From an uncultured Porphyromonadaceae bacterium (lineage in GTDB: Bacteria > Bacteroidota > Bacteroidia > Bacteroidales > Muribaculaceae), in NCBI GenBank assembly GCA_902493335.1, contig CABUPJ010000029.1, positions 1-42,400 on the forward strand: 42,400 nt of DNA. The letters run 5' to 3'. Numbering within the stretch: the first letter of the stretch is position 1; each line of letters starts with the position of its first letter. The position numbers and the translations under genes were made by a program. This document shows, piece by piece, positions 23,506 to 32,206 of this stretch. The notes beneath the pieces were generated by a model. It saw only the letters and a list, made by a program, of their open reading frames with translations, had not been told where the DNA came from and ran no database searches.

Positions 23506-25080
23506 TTATTTAACTACAGTCTTGACTGACTCGCGTGAGCCGTCGGTATATTCGATAACTTTGACATAGAGTCCGGGAGCGGGTCGGGCCACACGGCGTC
23601 CGTCGATAGTGTAATATTCCTCGGCTGCAACCGTGCGGTCGACTGTTACAGATGCTACGCCTGCCGATTTGGCAACCGCAATCTCCGATTCGCCGACCTT
23701 TTTGCCGTCGACATAATATAGAGACTGTACGCCGACCGGTTTTTCACCGAAATAGAAGAAGACCTGATGATAGCCTTCTTCAGGAATATATTCTATGTCA
23801 TATGTGCGGATAACATAGGGAAGCTCGGTGACATCTTCGTCGAAATCGCGGTATTCGGCGGGTGTGAACACAAAGACTTTGTCGTCGACGAAGAAACGGA
23901 ACCTGATGTTGTCTTTGTTCAGCAGTATGCCTTTATCGTTGTATGTCGGCAGTTTGAAGCGTACGCGCAGGTCGCCGTAGGCAGCGCTGTAATCATAATC
24001 GACAATCTCGGGTGCGGCCGGCGTATATGACATGTCGTCGGGGAGCCACCGGAGTATGGGATCGCGCAGATATTCGATATACGAAATCTTGTCGGGCAGA
24101 ACGTTGAGTGTCGCCGTCTGATCAGTGAGAGCGACATAAGCGGCAGCCTCTTCATTATATTCGAATGTCAGCGCGTCTGTGTATTCGAGCGAGGGTACCA
24201 TCTGGCCTGTCACGGGATGTTCGGCCATGACATAATTGGCGGCCGAGAAATAGGTATAGGCGTGGCGTTCGGGCTCGATGCCGACATACTGCGACGAGGC
24301 GAATGTCAGCCTGTTGCCGTCGCGCTTGCCCTTTATCCATGAGTCGGGCATCTTGGTGAAGAGTCCCTGCAGATAGACATCGTCGCCGACGAAACCACAT
24401 TTGACATAATGGTCTTTGTCCTTGCAGTTAAGTATGACATCGTCGGCCTTGAATCCGGCGGGAGGTGTGACAGCCTCGACCGAAATGGGTTTCCACGTCG
24501 ACTCGATTTCGGCGAATCCGGCCCATGTGTCATCTTCAGCCATGGCAAGACCGACCATAACACTCAGGTCGGCTGGGCAGGCATAATGATATGTGCCGTC
24601 GGCATTGATGTCGATGACAAATTTGTCTTCTACGACGGGAAGATTCTGAGCCTTGGCTTTCGCAGAGTTGACAGGATACCATGTGTTGTCTGTTTTGCTG
24701 TAAACCAGCGTGGTGAATTTGTAGGGATAGAGTTCGCCGTAAAATGATTCGATGTATGCTACCTGAGGCAGATCGAATACGATAGACTGTCCTTCTTTGT
24801 GACCTTTGATATACAGTCCTGTAGGAAACTGTGAGACCGGGTCTTTAAGATATACGTCGCCGTTGTCACATTCGACGAGTTCGCTTGCAACACTGAGATA
24901 GTCGGCGCGTTTTTGGGTGCCCCATAAGCCATAGATGGCGTCGCCGTCGCGTGAAAGTTTTGTAACCTTGCCTGCCGGGGGTGTGGAGATTGCGTCGTCA
25001 GCGCTCAGTCCGGGTGCGGCGGCCGATACCATTGCCGGCAACGCCACCATTGCAAGCAATAGTAGTAGAGACTTTTTCAT
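23506..25080 (-). CDS. Secreted protein of unknown function with internal duplication and C-terminal tail
   Basis: 524 residues with signal peptide MKKSLLLLLAMVALPAMVSA. Two similar segments follow. The first has GDVYLKDPVSQFPTGLYIKGHKEGQSI (about 74-100); the second has DDVYLQGLFTKMPDSWIKGKRDGNRL (about 230-256), each then leading to a Tyr/Phe-rich strand. This points to a duplicated beta-rich domain. A fibronectin-like region (about 365-470, APEIVDYDYSAAYGDLRVRFKLP) precedes the final EEYYTIDGRRV...GLYVKVIEY...KTVVK, a short C-terminal tail like that of the 293-aa SusE-like protein. No catalytic motif recognised. It is monocistronic, with its own terminator and a palindromic promoter region. 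Confidence 0.8.
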   Translation of the reverse strand: MKKSLLLLLAMVALPAMVSAAAPGLSADDAISTPPAGKVTKLSRDGDAIYGLWGTQKRADYLSVASELVECDNGDVYLKDPVSQFPTGLYIKGHKEGQSIVFDLPQVAYIESFYGELYPYKFTTLVYSKTDNTWYPVNSAKAKAQNLPVVEDKFVIDINADGTYHYACPADLSVMVGLAMAEDDTWAGFAEIESTWKPISVEAVTPPAGFKADDVILNCKDKDHYVKCGFVGDDVYLQGLFTKMPDSWIKGKRDGNRLTFASSQYVGIEPERHAYTYFSAANYVMAEHPVTGQMVPSLEYTDALTFEYNEEAAAYVALTDQTATLNVLPDKISYIEYLRDPILRWLPDDMSYTPAAPEIVDYDYSAAYGDLRVRFKLPTYNDKGILLNKDNIRFRFFVDDKVFVFTPAEYRDFDEDVTELPYVIRTYDIEYIPEEGYHQVFFYFGEKPVGVQSLYYVDGKKVGESEIAVAKSAGVASVTVDRTVAAEEYYTIDGRRVARPAPGLYVKVIEYTDGSRESVKTVVK

Positions 25081-25150
25081 AAATGATGGATTGATGTTTA
25101 ATAAAAGGAAGCTATGAAATGATTTGTTAAAAATAACGAATATGATATAT

Positions 25151-25178
25151 GTTGCAAATTTATAACAAAATTTGCAAC
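25151..25178 (-). promoter_or_regulatory. Palindromic operator overlapping a -7 box
   Basis: GTTGCAAATTT (25151-25161) and AAATTTGCAAC (25168-25178) form a perfect 11-bp inverted repeat with a 6-bp spacer. Within it, the minus strand reads TAAATTTG at 25155-25162, a perfect TAnnTTTG -7 box 74 nt upstream of the 524-aa protein's ATG. A dimeric regulator bound here would occlude the promoter. The regulator is unknown. Confidence 0.6.
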
Positions 25179-25237
25179 TTCGCGTATTTTTAATGGAAAA
25201 ATGGTGAAATAATAATAAAAAGTATGACTAAAAGCTG

Positions 25238-26020
25238 CTATAGTGCCACGGTTGTGTAGACAATTGTATCTGTGGTGGAAAGTTCGGGCGTTGCGGCGTA
25301 GTCGTCGCCGGCAGCGCTCAGAAGTGCCTCCCGGCTGTCGAGACCGTCGGTGATTATCTGCCGCAGCAGCTTGCCGCGCAGTGTCTTGAGCCGGTTTGAG
25401 TTTGGTGTGCGTGTGGCGCCCCCGGGAAGTACCTCGACGAAGTCGGCTTTGACGACGGCGGCATATTGCGTCGCCTGACGCCAGTCGATCAGTTTCGCCG
25501 CGTCGCCGGGGAGGAGGTTGAGTATAAGGTTTTCGCCGGTATCTTTCAGCGTTGCGAGCAGCTCGTCGGTCACGGCCTGACGCTGGAAGACAGCGAGACT
25601 CTTGCCGCCGGGTGCGAGCGGCGTGGTGAAGTCGAGACGATAGGCTTTGATGATGTCGTCGGGGCGCAGCCAGCCGTAGAGCGACGAGATGATGCGTATG
25701 CGTCGGCAGGCGTCGGCGCGGCATACGGCGTCGAGTGTCGGGTAGGCGAAGGCTTTGAAGACCACACCGGTGTAGGCTTCGATGGCCGGAGAGCCGAGTG
25801 CCTTGTTGGGAAATTCATAGACCATCTCGCGCAGCCGCCTCACCATCGTCGCACTCAGTCTGGTGGCCGAGGCCAGCTGCGGTATGTCTGTCTCTCTGAT
25901 CGATGCCATGACCGCGTCGGCGACGGCTTCGCCGGCAGGGCGGTGGTCGTCATAGCCGGATGCGGCGACGGGACGGTCGCAGGCTGTCATGGTCTTTGAT
26001 TCGGCGATGAGAACGAGCAT
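25238..26020 (-). CDS. yaaA: YaaA/UPF0246 family protein (peroxide stress response)
   Basis: 260 residues, full length for the family. Family blocks seen: the N-terminal LIAESKTM, then FPNKALGSPAIEAYTGVVFKAF (about 70-91), RIRIISSLYGWLRPDDIIKAYRLDFTTPL (about 107-135) and the C-terminal ADFVEVLPGG/LKTLRGKLLRQII. In E. coli YaaA is cytoplasmic, DNA-binding and limits intracellular free iron during hydrogen peroxide stress. It begins 10 nt downstream of the beta-propeller gene's stop and is probably cotranscribed with it. Confidence 0.9.
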   Translation of the reverse strand: MLVLIAESKTMTACDRPVAASGYDDHRPAGEAVADAVMASIRETDIPQLASATRLSATMVRRLREMVYEFPNKALGSPAIEAYTGVVFKAFAYPTLDAVCRADACRRIRIISSLYGWLRPDDIIKAYRLDFTTPLAPGGKSLAVFQRQAVTDELLATLKDTGENLILNLLPGDAAKLIDWRQATQYAAVVKADFVEVLPGGATRTPNSNRLKTLRGKLLRQIITDGLDSREALLSAAGDDYAATPELSTTDTIVYTTVAL

Positions 26021-26030
26021 GTATGATTGC

Positions 26031-26999
26031 CTATTTTACGCGTTCGTAGATATATAGCTCGTGTATTTCGCGGGTGTAGCCCTCGTCGGCAAGCGGCCCC
26101 TGGCTCATGCCCAGCACGATTGAGGTGCCGCGGTTGTTGAGCACGACAAGGTCGTCGTTGACCGGGTCGATGGCGAGGCCTTCGATTTCGCCGGCGCGTC
26201 TGAAGTCGATCATCTCGCGCAGATGTCTGACACATCCGGCTATGGCGCCTGCGGCGATCTGTCCGCTGCGCATCACCGGGCGTCCGTCGTCGCCGAGTCT
26301 GACGCTGAAAGGCGTTTCCTTGACGACCTCGCTGCCCTCGACGAGGCCGGTGTATGGCGCGTCGCCGATTTCGGCTGCGTAGAGGTTGTCGGCGATGTTA
26401 TAGGCCGCCTCGCCGTCGTCGGCCGAAAAGATGATGTTGCCGTCGGCGATGAAAATGCCCTGACACCAGTATGGGGTGGGGCGGCACTGCATCTTGGTGT
26501 GGTAGCGGCCTGTCGCGAGGTCATAGCAGTAGACATAGCGGCTGTCGACCCAGTCAGACATCCATACCATATTGCGGTCGCGGTCGACGGCGATGCCCGA
26601 GACCTCGACCTGACCCGATTCGGGCGACCACGGCAGGTCGCGTTTCCATTCGAGCGTCGCTGCGTCGTAGATCGACACGGCGATATTGTAGCCGCGGCCA
26701 TACTCGAATTTCTCTATGCCGCAGTATATTTCGCCGTTCCATACGTCGATGTCGCCGAAGTGGTTGGCTATCTCGGGGTGTTGGAACGGAGCGTCGTTCT
26801 TTGCCACGGGATTGCCCTCTTTGTCATATTTATAAAGGGCCCGTGTGTCTGAGACATAATAGTAGAGGCTGTCGATGGCGATGCCCTGGCGACCTTCGAC
26901 GGGAATGACGCTCTTGAGGCGGTATTCCGACCCGAGGTGCTGTGCGGTGGCGCCGGTCGCCGCAAAGGCGATGACGGCTGTTAGCAGAATCTTTTTCAT
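26031..26999 (-). CDS. Secreted beta-propeller-like protein
   Basis: 322 residues from ATG 26999 (MKKILLTAVIAFAATGATAQ, a clean signal peptide); an earlier in-frame Met at 27026 lies upstream of the -7 box and is rejected. The mature part shows repeated blade-like units (GIAIDSLYYYVSDTRALYKYD, GDIDVWNGEIYCGIEKF, GIAVDRDRNMVWMSDW, EGLAIDPVNDDLVVLNN), as in NHL/YncE-type propellers. No catalytic residues recognised. First gene of a two-gene unit with yaaA, divergent from the biotin operon. Confidence 0.75.
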   Translation of the reverse strand: MKKILLTAVIAFAATGATAQHLGSEYRLKSVIPVEGRQGIAIDSLYYYVSDTRALYKYDKEGNPVAKNDAPFQHPEIANHFGDIDVWNGEIYCGIEKFEYGRGYNIAVSIYDAATLEWKRDLPWSPESGQVEVSGIAVDRDRNMVWMSDWVDSRYVYCYDLATGRYHTKMQCRPTPYWCQGIFIADGNIIFSADDGEAAYNIADNLYAAEIGDAPYTGLVEGSEVVKETPFSVRLGDDGRPVMRSGQIAAGAIAGCVRHLREMIDFRRAGEIEGLAIDPVNDDLVVLNNRGTSIVLGMSQGPLADEGYTREIHELYIYERVK

Positions 27000-27007
27000 A
27001 TCGATTC

Positions 27008-27015
27008 CAAAGATA
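27008..27015 (-). promoter_or_regulatory. -7 element of the propeller/yaaA operon
   Basis: The minus strand reads TATCTTTG, ending 8 nt before the ATG at 26999: another predicted leaderless start. It is divergent from an identical box for bioA 22 bp away. Confidence 0.6.
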
Positions 27016-27037
27016 AGAAAAATCACCCGATATGTTG

Positions 27038-27045
27038 TATCTTTG
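27038..27045 (+). promoter_or_regulatory. -7 element of the biotin operon
   Basis: TATCTTTG, a perfect -7 box, ends 24 nt before the bioA ATG. No BirA-like or BioR-like operator dyad was recognised around it. Confidence 0.6.
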
Positions 27046-27069
27046 CAGAAAAATAAGCATCAGTTTAAG

Positions 27070-28356
27070 ATGAATCAGTCATTACACGATAGCTGGGACC
27101 GCGAACATCTGTGGCATCCCTATACTTCAACAATCGACCCTCTGCCTACCTATCTCGTCGACAGCGCCGAGGGGGTCGAGATAATCCTCGCCGACGGGCG
27201 GCGCCTCATCGACGGCATGTCGTCGTGGTGGTGTGTCTGCCACGGCTACAACAATCCACGCCTTAACGAGGCCGTCAGACGGCAGCTTGACAAGATGAGC
27301 CACGTCATGTTCGGCGGACTCACCCACCGCCCCGCCATCGAGCTGGGCAAGAAGCTCCTTGCCCTCGCCCCCGCGGAGATGCACAATGTCTTCTTCGCCG
27401 ACTCGGGGTCGGTAGCCATCGAGGTCGCCATGAAGATGGCCGTCCAGGCGGCGGTGTCGCGCAGCGGCAGCCACCGCAAGACCAATTTCGTCACCATACG
27501 CCGAGGCTATCACGGCGACACATGGAACGCCATGAGTGTCTGCGACCCCGTCACGGGCATGCACGGCGCTTTCGGCACGGCGCTGCCTGTGCGCCATTTC
27601 GTGCCGTCGCCCTCATCGCGTTTCGGCGGCGAATGGAATCCGGCCGACATCGGGCCGCTCGAGCAGACCATACGCGAGCATCACGACGAGCTCGCCGCCC
27701 TGATTCTCGAGCCGATAGTGCAGGGAGCCGGCGGCATGTGGTTCTATCATCCCGAATATCTCAGAGAGGCGCGCCGTCTCTGTGACCGCTACGGCCTCTA
27801 TCTCATATTCGACGAAATCGCTACCGGTTTCTGGCGCACCGGACGCTGCTTCGCCCTCGAACACGCCGGTGTCGTGCCCGACATCATGACTGTCGGCAAA
27901 GGCCTGACCGGCGGCTATATGACCCTCAGCGCCGTGATGACGACAGCCGAGGTCGCCGACACCATCTCGCGCGGCGAGGCCGGCGTGATGATGCACGGAC
28001 CGACGTTTATGGCCAATCCGCTCGCCTGCGCTGTCGCCAACGAGTCACTCGCCATGCTCGCCGGGCAGGATATGGCCGCGCGTGTGGCTCACATCGAAGG
28101 GATTATAAAAGAAGAGATTGCGCCTGCCGCAGCGTTTGACAACGTCGCCGACGTCCGTGTACTCGGCACTATCGGCGTCATTGAGATGAAAGAGCCCGTC
28201 GATGTCGGCGAGTTCCAGAAAGAGTGTGTCGACCGCGGCGTGTGGATCAGACCCTTCGGACGCAACGTCTACATCATGCCGCCATACGTCATCACCGACT
28301 CGCAGCTGCGCTATCTCATCTCACAGATGCTCGAAATCGTAAAGCCAAAGCAGTGA
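27070..28356 (+). CDS. bioA: Adenosylmethionine-8-amino-7-oxononanoate aminotransferase
   Basis: 428 residues from ATG 27070; the frame is open further upstream, but the promoter lies there. It catalyses the PLP-dependent transfer of an amino group from S-adenosylmethionine to KAPA, giving DAPA, in the cytoplasm. Motifs: HLWHPYTS at the N-terminus, GMSSWWCVCHGYNNP (substrate pocket), RRGYHGDTWNAMSV, LIFDEIATGFWRTG (PLP Asp) and VGKGLTGGYM (Schiff-base Lys). First gene of the operon bioA-bioF-bioGC-bioD; the bioF start overlaps its stop by 4 nt. Confidence 0.97.
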   Translation: MNQSLHDSWDREHLWHPYTSTIDPLPTYLVDSAEGVEIILADGRRLIDGMSSWWCVCHGYNNPRLNEAVRRQLDKMSHVMFGGLTHRPAIELGKKLLALAPAEMHNVFFADSGSVAIEVAMKMAVQAAVSRSGSHRKTNFVTIRRGYHGDTWNAMSVCDPVTGMHGAFGTALPVRHFVPSPSSRFGGEWNPADIGPLEQTIREHHDELAALILEPIVQGAGGMWFYHPEYLREARRLCDRYGLYLIFDEIATGFWRTGRCFALEHAGVVPDIMTVGKGLTGGYMTLSAVMTTAEVADTISRGEAGVMMHGPTFMANPLACAVANESLAMLAGQDMAARVAHIEGIIKEEIAPAAAFDNVADVRVLGTIGVIEMKEPVDVGEFQKECVDRGVWIRPFGRNVYIMPPYVITDSQLRYLISQMLEIVKPKQ

Positions 28357-29480
28357 ACAGAATAGAAAAGACACTTGAAGAACTGTCGGCCTCGGGCAAC
28401 CTGCGCGCCATCCCCGGCGACACCCCCGCCGGCCTCGTCGACCTCTCGTCGAACGACTATCTCGGCCTCGCTGTCCGCGACGACCTGCGCGACGCCTTCC
28501 TCGACGAGTGCGGCGGTCGTCTGCCGCTGATGACCTCGTCGGCCTCGCGTCTGCTCGCCGGCAGTCAGTCGTCATACGACCGCTTCGAGTCGCTGCTCCG
28601 GGATCTCTACGGCGCTCCGGCGCTGACATTCAACAGCGGTTATCACGCCAACACGGGCCTTGTCTCGTCGCTTGCCGACCGTTCGACCCTCATCGTGGCC
28701 GACCGCCTTGTCCACGCCAGCATCATCGACGGCATCAGGCTTTCGGGCGCTCCATTCGTCCGTTTCCGCCATAACGACTACGACCACCTTGAAAAGATAC
28801 TGGCCGACAAAGGCCGCGACTACAGCGAGATACTCATCATCGCCGAAAGTGTCTACAGCATGGACGGCGACCGCGCCGACATCGGCCGCCTCGTCGACAT
28901 CAAGCGCTCGACGCCCGACGCCATGCTCTATATCGACGAGGCTCATGCCGTAGGTGTCGAAGGACGCCGCGGTCTCGGCATGGTCGAGGACGCCGGTCTT
29001 GTCGGCGAGGTAGATGTCATCGTCGGCACCCTCGGCAAAGCCCTCGCCTCGGTAGGCGCATACGCCGTCGTGTCACCGCTCATACGCCGTTTTGTCGTCA
29101 ACAAGGCCCGCAGTCTGATATTCTCGACGGCTCTTCCTCCGGCCAACATGCTTTGGAGTGCCTTCATCATGGAGCGTGTGCCGTCGATGACCGCCGAGCG
29201 CGACCGTTTGAGAAGCCTCGGCCGCCGTCTGGCAGCGATACTGCGGCTCGACCGCAGCAGCCATATCGCCCCGCTCGTCGTCGGCAATCCGCGCGACGCC
29301 GTGGCTCTCTCGGCCCGACTTGCCGACGAGGGTTTCAAAGTGCTGCCTATCAGAGTTCCGACCGTGCCGCCGGGTACCGACCGTCTGCGCTTCAGTCTCT
29401 CGGCAGCCCTCGACCTGCACGCCCTCGACCGTCTCGAAAAAACTTTAGAACGCCTCAGACCATGCGCCACAAATTCGTAA
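28353..29480 (+). CDS. bioF: 8-amino-7-oxononanoate synthase
   Basis: 375 residues from GTG 28353, which forms a GTGA overlap with the bioA stop; longer in-frame extensions would lie inside bioA. It condenses pimeloyl-ACP with L-alanine to KAPA using PLP. Motifs: DLSSNDYLGLA at the N-terminus, SASRLLAGSQSSYDRFE, LTFNSGYHANTG, the PLP Asp and His in YIDEAHAVGVEGRRGLG, and TLGKALASVGAY with the Schiff-base Lys. It overlaps the next gene by 19 nt. Confidence 0.96.
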   Translation: MNRIEKTLEELSASGNLRAIPGDTPAGLVDLSSNDYLGLAVRDDLRDAFLDECGGRLPLMTSSASRLLAGSQSSYDRFESLLRDLYGAPALTFNSGYHANTGLVSSLADRSTLIVADRLVHASIIDGIRLSGAPFVRFRHNDYDHLEKILADKGRDYSEILIIAESVYSMDGDRADIGRLVDIKRSTPDAMLYIDEAHAVGVEGRRGLGMVEDAGLVGEVDVIVGTLGKALASVGAYAVVSPLIRRFVVNKARSLIFSTALPPANMLWSAFIMERVPSMTAERDRLRSLGRRLAAILRLDRSSHIAPLVVGNPRDAVALSARLADEGFKVLPIRVPTVPPGTDRLRFSLSAALDLHALDRLEKTLERLRPCATNS

Positions 29481-30850
29481 GCCATAACAATCTGCCGCGG
29501 CTCATAGTCATATATGCCGGCTGGGGCATGGACGAGCGACCTTTCGAGTCGCTCCGACGACCCGGATACGACATCCTCGTCGTCTGGGACTACCGCAGTT
29601 TCGACATCGACTGGTCTGTCGCCGCTTCCTACGACGAGATATGCCTCATCGCCTGGTCGATGGGCGTCTACGCGGCCTCGATGTCATCTCACGGCATCGA
29701 AAACAAGGTCACAGCCCGCATCGCCGTCAACGGCACCATGACTCCGGTCGACAACCTTCGCGGCATCCCCGAAGCCATCTTCGAGGGTACGGCGGCGTCG
29801 CTCGATGAGCGCAATCTTGTGAAATTCTACCGCCGCATGTGCGGCGACCGTGCCACGACCGACGCTTTCATGGCCGTCAGACCGCAGCGCGGCGCCCCCG
29901 AGCTTGTCGACGAGCTGCGCGCCATCTGGCCCGAGCCTGTTCTCGGCAATCCCAAGGCCGCGCGATGGGACCGCGCCATCATCGGCCGCCGTGACGCCAT
30001 CTTCCCTGCCTGTAACCAGGACCGCGCATGGGCCGGTGTGCCCAAGACCTTCGTCGACGCGCCGCACTATATCGACCTTCAGACGGTCATCGACCGTTTT
30101 ATCATAGACAAACAGCTGACAGAGACCCGCTTCGAGGCCGGCCGCGAGACCTATAACAGTAACGCCACGGTGCAGATAGCCATGATCGACCATCTGCGTC
30201 GCCTCCTGCGGGCCACCGGCGTCGAGCGCAAGATGTCGGCCGACTATGCCTCGGTCGCCGAAATCGGCTGTGGCACAGGCCTCCTCTCGGGCTATCTCTC
30301 GTCGCTCACGCGCCGCGGACGTCTCTCGCTGTGGGACATCACCTCGACCGCGCCCGACGTCGCCGCCGAGGAGTTCATCAGCTGCGACGCCGAGATAAAA
30401 ATCAGCCGCACCCAGAGCGAGCGCTACGACGTAATCGCCACCTCGGCCACCGTACAGTGGTTCAATTCGCCGGGACGTTTTCTGCGCGAGTGTGCCCGTG
30501 TGCTTCGTCCCGGCGGGGTCGTCGCCCTGACCACATTTATTAAAGGCAACATGTATGAGCTCGCCGGCATCACCGGCAGCTCGCTGCCCCTGCTTACTCT
30601 CGACGACTGGCTCGCCACCGTCCCGTCCTCGTTCGACATTCTCGCCTGCGAGGTCCACGACTATAATCTCAGTTTCGACGACCCAATGAGTGTGCTGCGG
30701 CATCTCAAGTTTACCGGTGTCAACGCTCTGTCGCGCTCGGCCTCTCCACGCCCCGGTGTCAGCCGCATACTCTCTGACTACCCCATGATGCTCGACGGCC
30801 GATACTATCTGACATATAAGACAATAACAATGATTCTACAGCTGAAATGA
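29462..30850 (+). CDS. BioG-BioC fusion: pimeloyl-ACP methyl ester esterase / malonyl-ACP O-methyltransferase
   Basis: 462 residues from ATG 29462. Residues 1 to about 215 are BioG-like (DUF452): nucleophile Ser66 in CLIAWSMGVYAA, candidate Asp178 in IGRRDAIFP and His202 in DAPHYIDL. Residues about 225-462 are BioC-like: SAM motif VAEIGCGTGLLSG (265-277) and LRPGGVVALTTF. BioC methylates malonyl-ACP to disguise it for fatty-acid elongation; BioG later cleaves the methyl ester to give pimeloyl-ACP. The fusion puts the first and last steps of pimelate assembly on one chain. Bacteroidota are known to carry this fusion. Its stop and the bioD start share ATGA. Confidence 0.92.
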   Translation: MRHKFVSHNNLPRLIVIYAGWGMDERPFESLRRPGYDILVVWDYRSFDIDWSVAASYDEICLIAWSMGVYAASMSSHGIENKVTARIAVNGTMTPVDNLRGIPEAIFEGTAASLDERNLVKFYRRMCGDRATTDAFMAVRPQRGAPELVDELRAIWPEPVLGNPKAARWDRAIIGRRDAIFPACNQDRAWAGVPKTFVDAPHYIDLQTVIDRFIIDKQLTETRFEAGRETYNSNATVQIAMIDHLRRLLRATGVERKMSADYASVAEIGCGTGLLSGYLSSLTRRGRLSLWDITSTAPDVAAEEFISCDAEIKISRTQSERYDVIATSATVQWFNSPGRFLRECARVLRPGGVVALTTFIKGNMYELAGITGSSLPLLTLDDWLATVPSSFDILACEVHDYNLSFDDPMSVLRHLKFTGVNALSRSASPRPGVSRILSDYPMMLDGRYYLTYKTITMILQLK

Positions 30851-31497
30851 AAAAGACGATATTTATCACCGGCATCGACACCGACGCCGGCAAGACCTAT
30901 TGCACGGCCTGGCTCGCCCGTCAGTATCTCAACCGCGGCCTGACTGTCGCAACCCAGAAATTCATTCAGACCGGCAATGTCGGCCACTCCGAGGACATCG
31001 ACGCCCACCGCCGCCTCCTCGGCATCGCGCCCCTGCCCGAAGACCTCGACATGACCACGTCGCCCGTCGTTTTCAGCTATCCGGCTTCGGCACAGCTCGC
31101 CGCGCGCATAGACGGCCGCGAGATTGACCTCTCGGCCATCGACCGCAGCACCGCCACACTCGCGTCGCGCTACGATGTCGTCCTTATCGAAGGCGCCGGC
31201 GGACTGATGGTGCCTGTCACCGACGATTTCTTCACCGTCGACTATATCGCCTCGCGCCGCCTGCCTGTCGCTGTCGTCACCAACGGCGTTCTTGGCTCAA
31301 TCAACCATACCGTCCTGACCCTCGAGGCCCTCGAGCGCCGCGGCATCGCAGTCGACTGTGTGCTCTATAACACCTACTTCGACCGCGACAAAGTCATCGC
31401 CGCCGACACCCGCGGCTTCATCGGCCGCTATGTCGACCGCCACTTCCCCGGCACCCCCGTTCTCGACGTCCCCGTCCTCGACGGCGTGGTAAAATAA
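30847..31497 (+). CDS. bioD: Dethiobiotin synthetase
   Basis: 216 residues. P-loop FITGIDTDAGKTYCTAWLA at the N-terminus (about 5-23), catalytic Lys in ATQKFIQTG (about 36-44) and the second motif LIEGAGGLMVPV (about 115-126). It carboxylates DAPA with ATP to form dethiobiotin. It is the last gene of the operon, and no bioB follows, so the final sulfur insertion must be encoded elsewhere or be absent. Confidence 0.96.
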   Translation: MKKTIFITGIDTDAGKTYCTAWLARQYLNRGLTVATQKFIQTGNVGHSEDIDAHRRLLGIAPLPEDLDMTTSPVVFSYPASAQLAARIDGREIDLSAIDRSTATLASRYDVVLIEGAGGLMVPVTDDFFTVDYIASRRLPVAVVTNGVLGSINHTVLTLEALERRGIAVDCVLYNTYFDRDKVIAADTRGFIGRYVDRHFPGTPVLDVPVLDGVVK

Positions 31498-31530
31498 TGT
31501 TAAATCGTCGGTTGCTACGGCTTAAAACCG

Positions 31531-31538
31531 TAACTTTG
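31531..31538 (+). promoter_or_regulatory. -7 element of the exonuclease operon
   Basis: TAACTTTG ends 8 nt before the ATG at 31547. The box partly overlaps a small hairpin (TACGG 31516-31520 / CCGTA 31528-31532) that resembles hairpin E of the dispersed repeats. Confidence 0.55.
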
Positions 31539-31546
31539 CGGCTGAA

Positions 31547-32206
31547 ATGAATAATAATTCGTTATCTATAGCAATACAGAAGGACGTGCTCCATACCTTG
31601 CCGCCGCTTGAATATACAGGCGGCATCGCTGTCGTCGACACTGTCGAACAGGCGCGTGTGGCTCTGCGCGAGCTGCGCCGCTACAGGATGATAGGCTTCG
31701 ACACCGAGACCCGTCCGTCGTTCAAGAAAGGCCATACCCACAAGGTCGCCCTGATGCAGCTCGCCACCGATGACTTCTGTTTCCTCTTCAGGCTCAACAA
31801 GCTCGGCATCTCCGACGCTCTCAAGGAATTTCTCGAGGACGACACGGTGACGAAGATAGGCCTGTCGGTCCACGACGACTTCAACGTCCTGCGCCGTTCG
31901 TGTCCCAACCTCGCGCCCCGGGGCTTCATCGAGTTGCAGAGCTATGTCAAACAGTTTGGCATCACCGACATATCGCTCCAGAAGATTTATGCGATAGTCT
32001 TCGGACAGTATATTTCCAAAAATCAGCGTCTGACAAACTGGGAGGCTCCCGAGCTCACGCCCCATCAGCAGTGTTACGCCGCCACCGACGCCTGGGCCTG
32101 TCTTAAACTCTACCGCTATCTCGAAGCCGGCAGCTTCGACCCGAGTCAGTCGCCTTATCGTGTATATCCCGAAGAAGTCAAACCTCAGACAGCCGAAAGC
32201 CTATGA
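31547..32206 (+). CDS. DEDDy 3'-5' exonuclease (RNase D-like domain protein)
   Basis: 219 residues, a single exonuclease domain without HRDC. The metal-binding acidic residues are present: Exo I MIGFDTETRP (Asp and Glu), Exo II IGLSVHDDFNVLRR, Exo III YAATDAWACLKLYRYL (Tyr plus Asp, hence DEDDy). It should trim 3' ends of RNA or single-stranded DNA in the cytoplasm; the substrate cannot be told. Its stop overlaps the following small membrane protein gene by 4 nt. Confidence 0.92.
   Translation: MNNNSLSIAIQKDVLHTLPPLEYTGGIAVVDTVEQARVALRELRRYRMIGFDTETRPSFKKGHTHKVALMQLATDDFCFLFRLNKLGISDALKEFLEDDTVTKIGLSVHDDFNVLRRSCPNLAPRGFIELQSYVKQFGITDISLQKIYAIVFGQYISKNQRLTNWEAPELTPHQQCYAATDAWACLKLYRYLEAGSFDPSQSPYRVYPEEVKPQTAESL

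Noticed and set aside
26875..27069. N-terminal extension of bioA
   Set aside because: The upstream open stretch contains the bioA -7 box and the start of the divergent propeller gene; BioA homology begins at the ATG at 27070.
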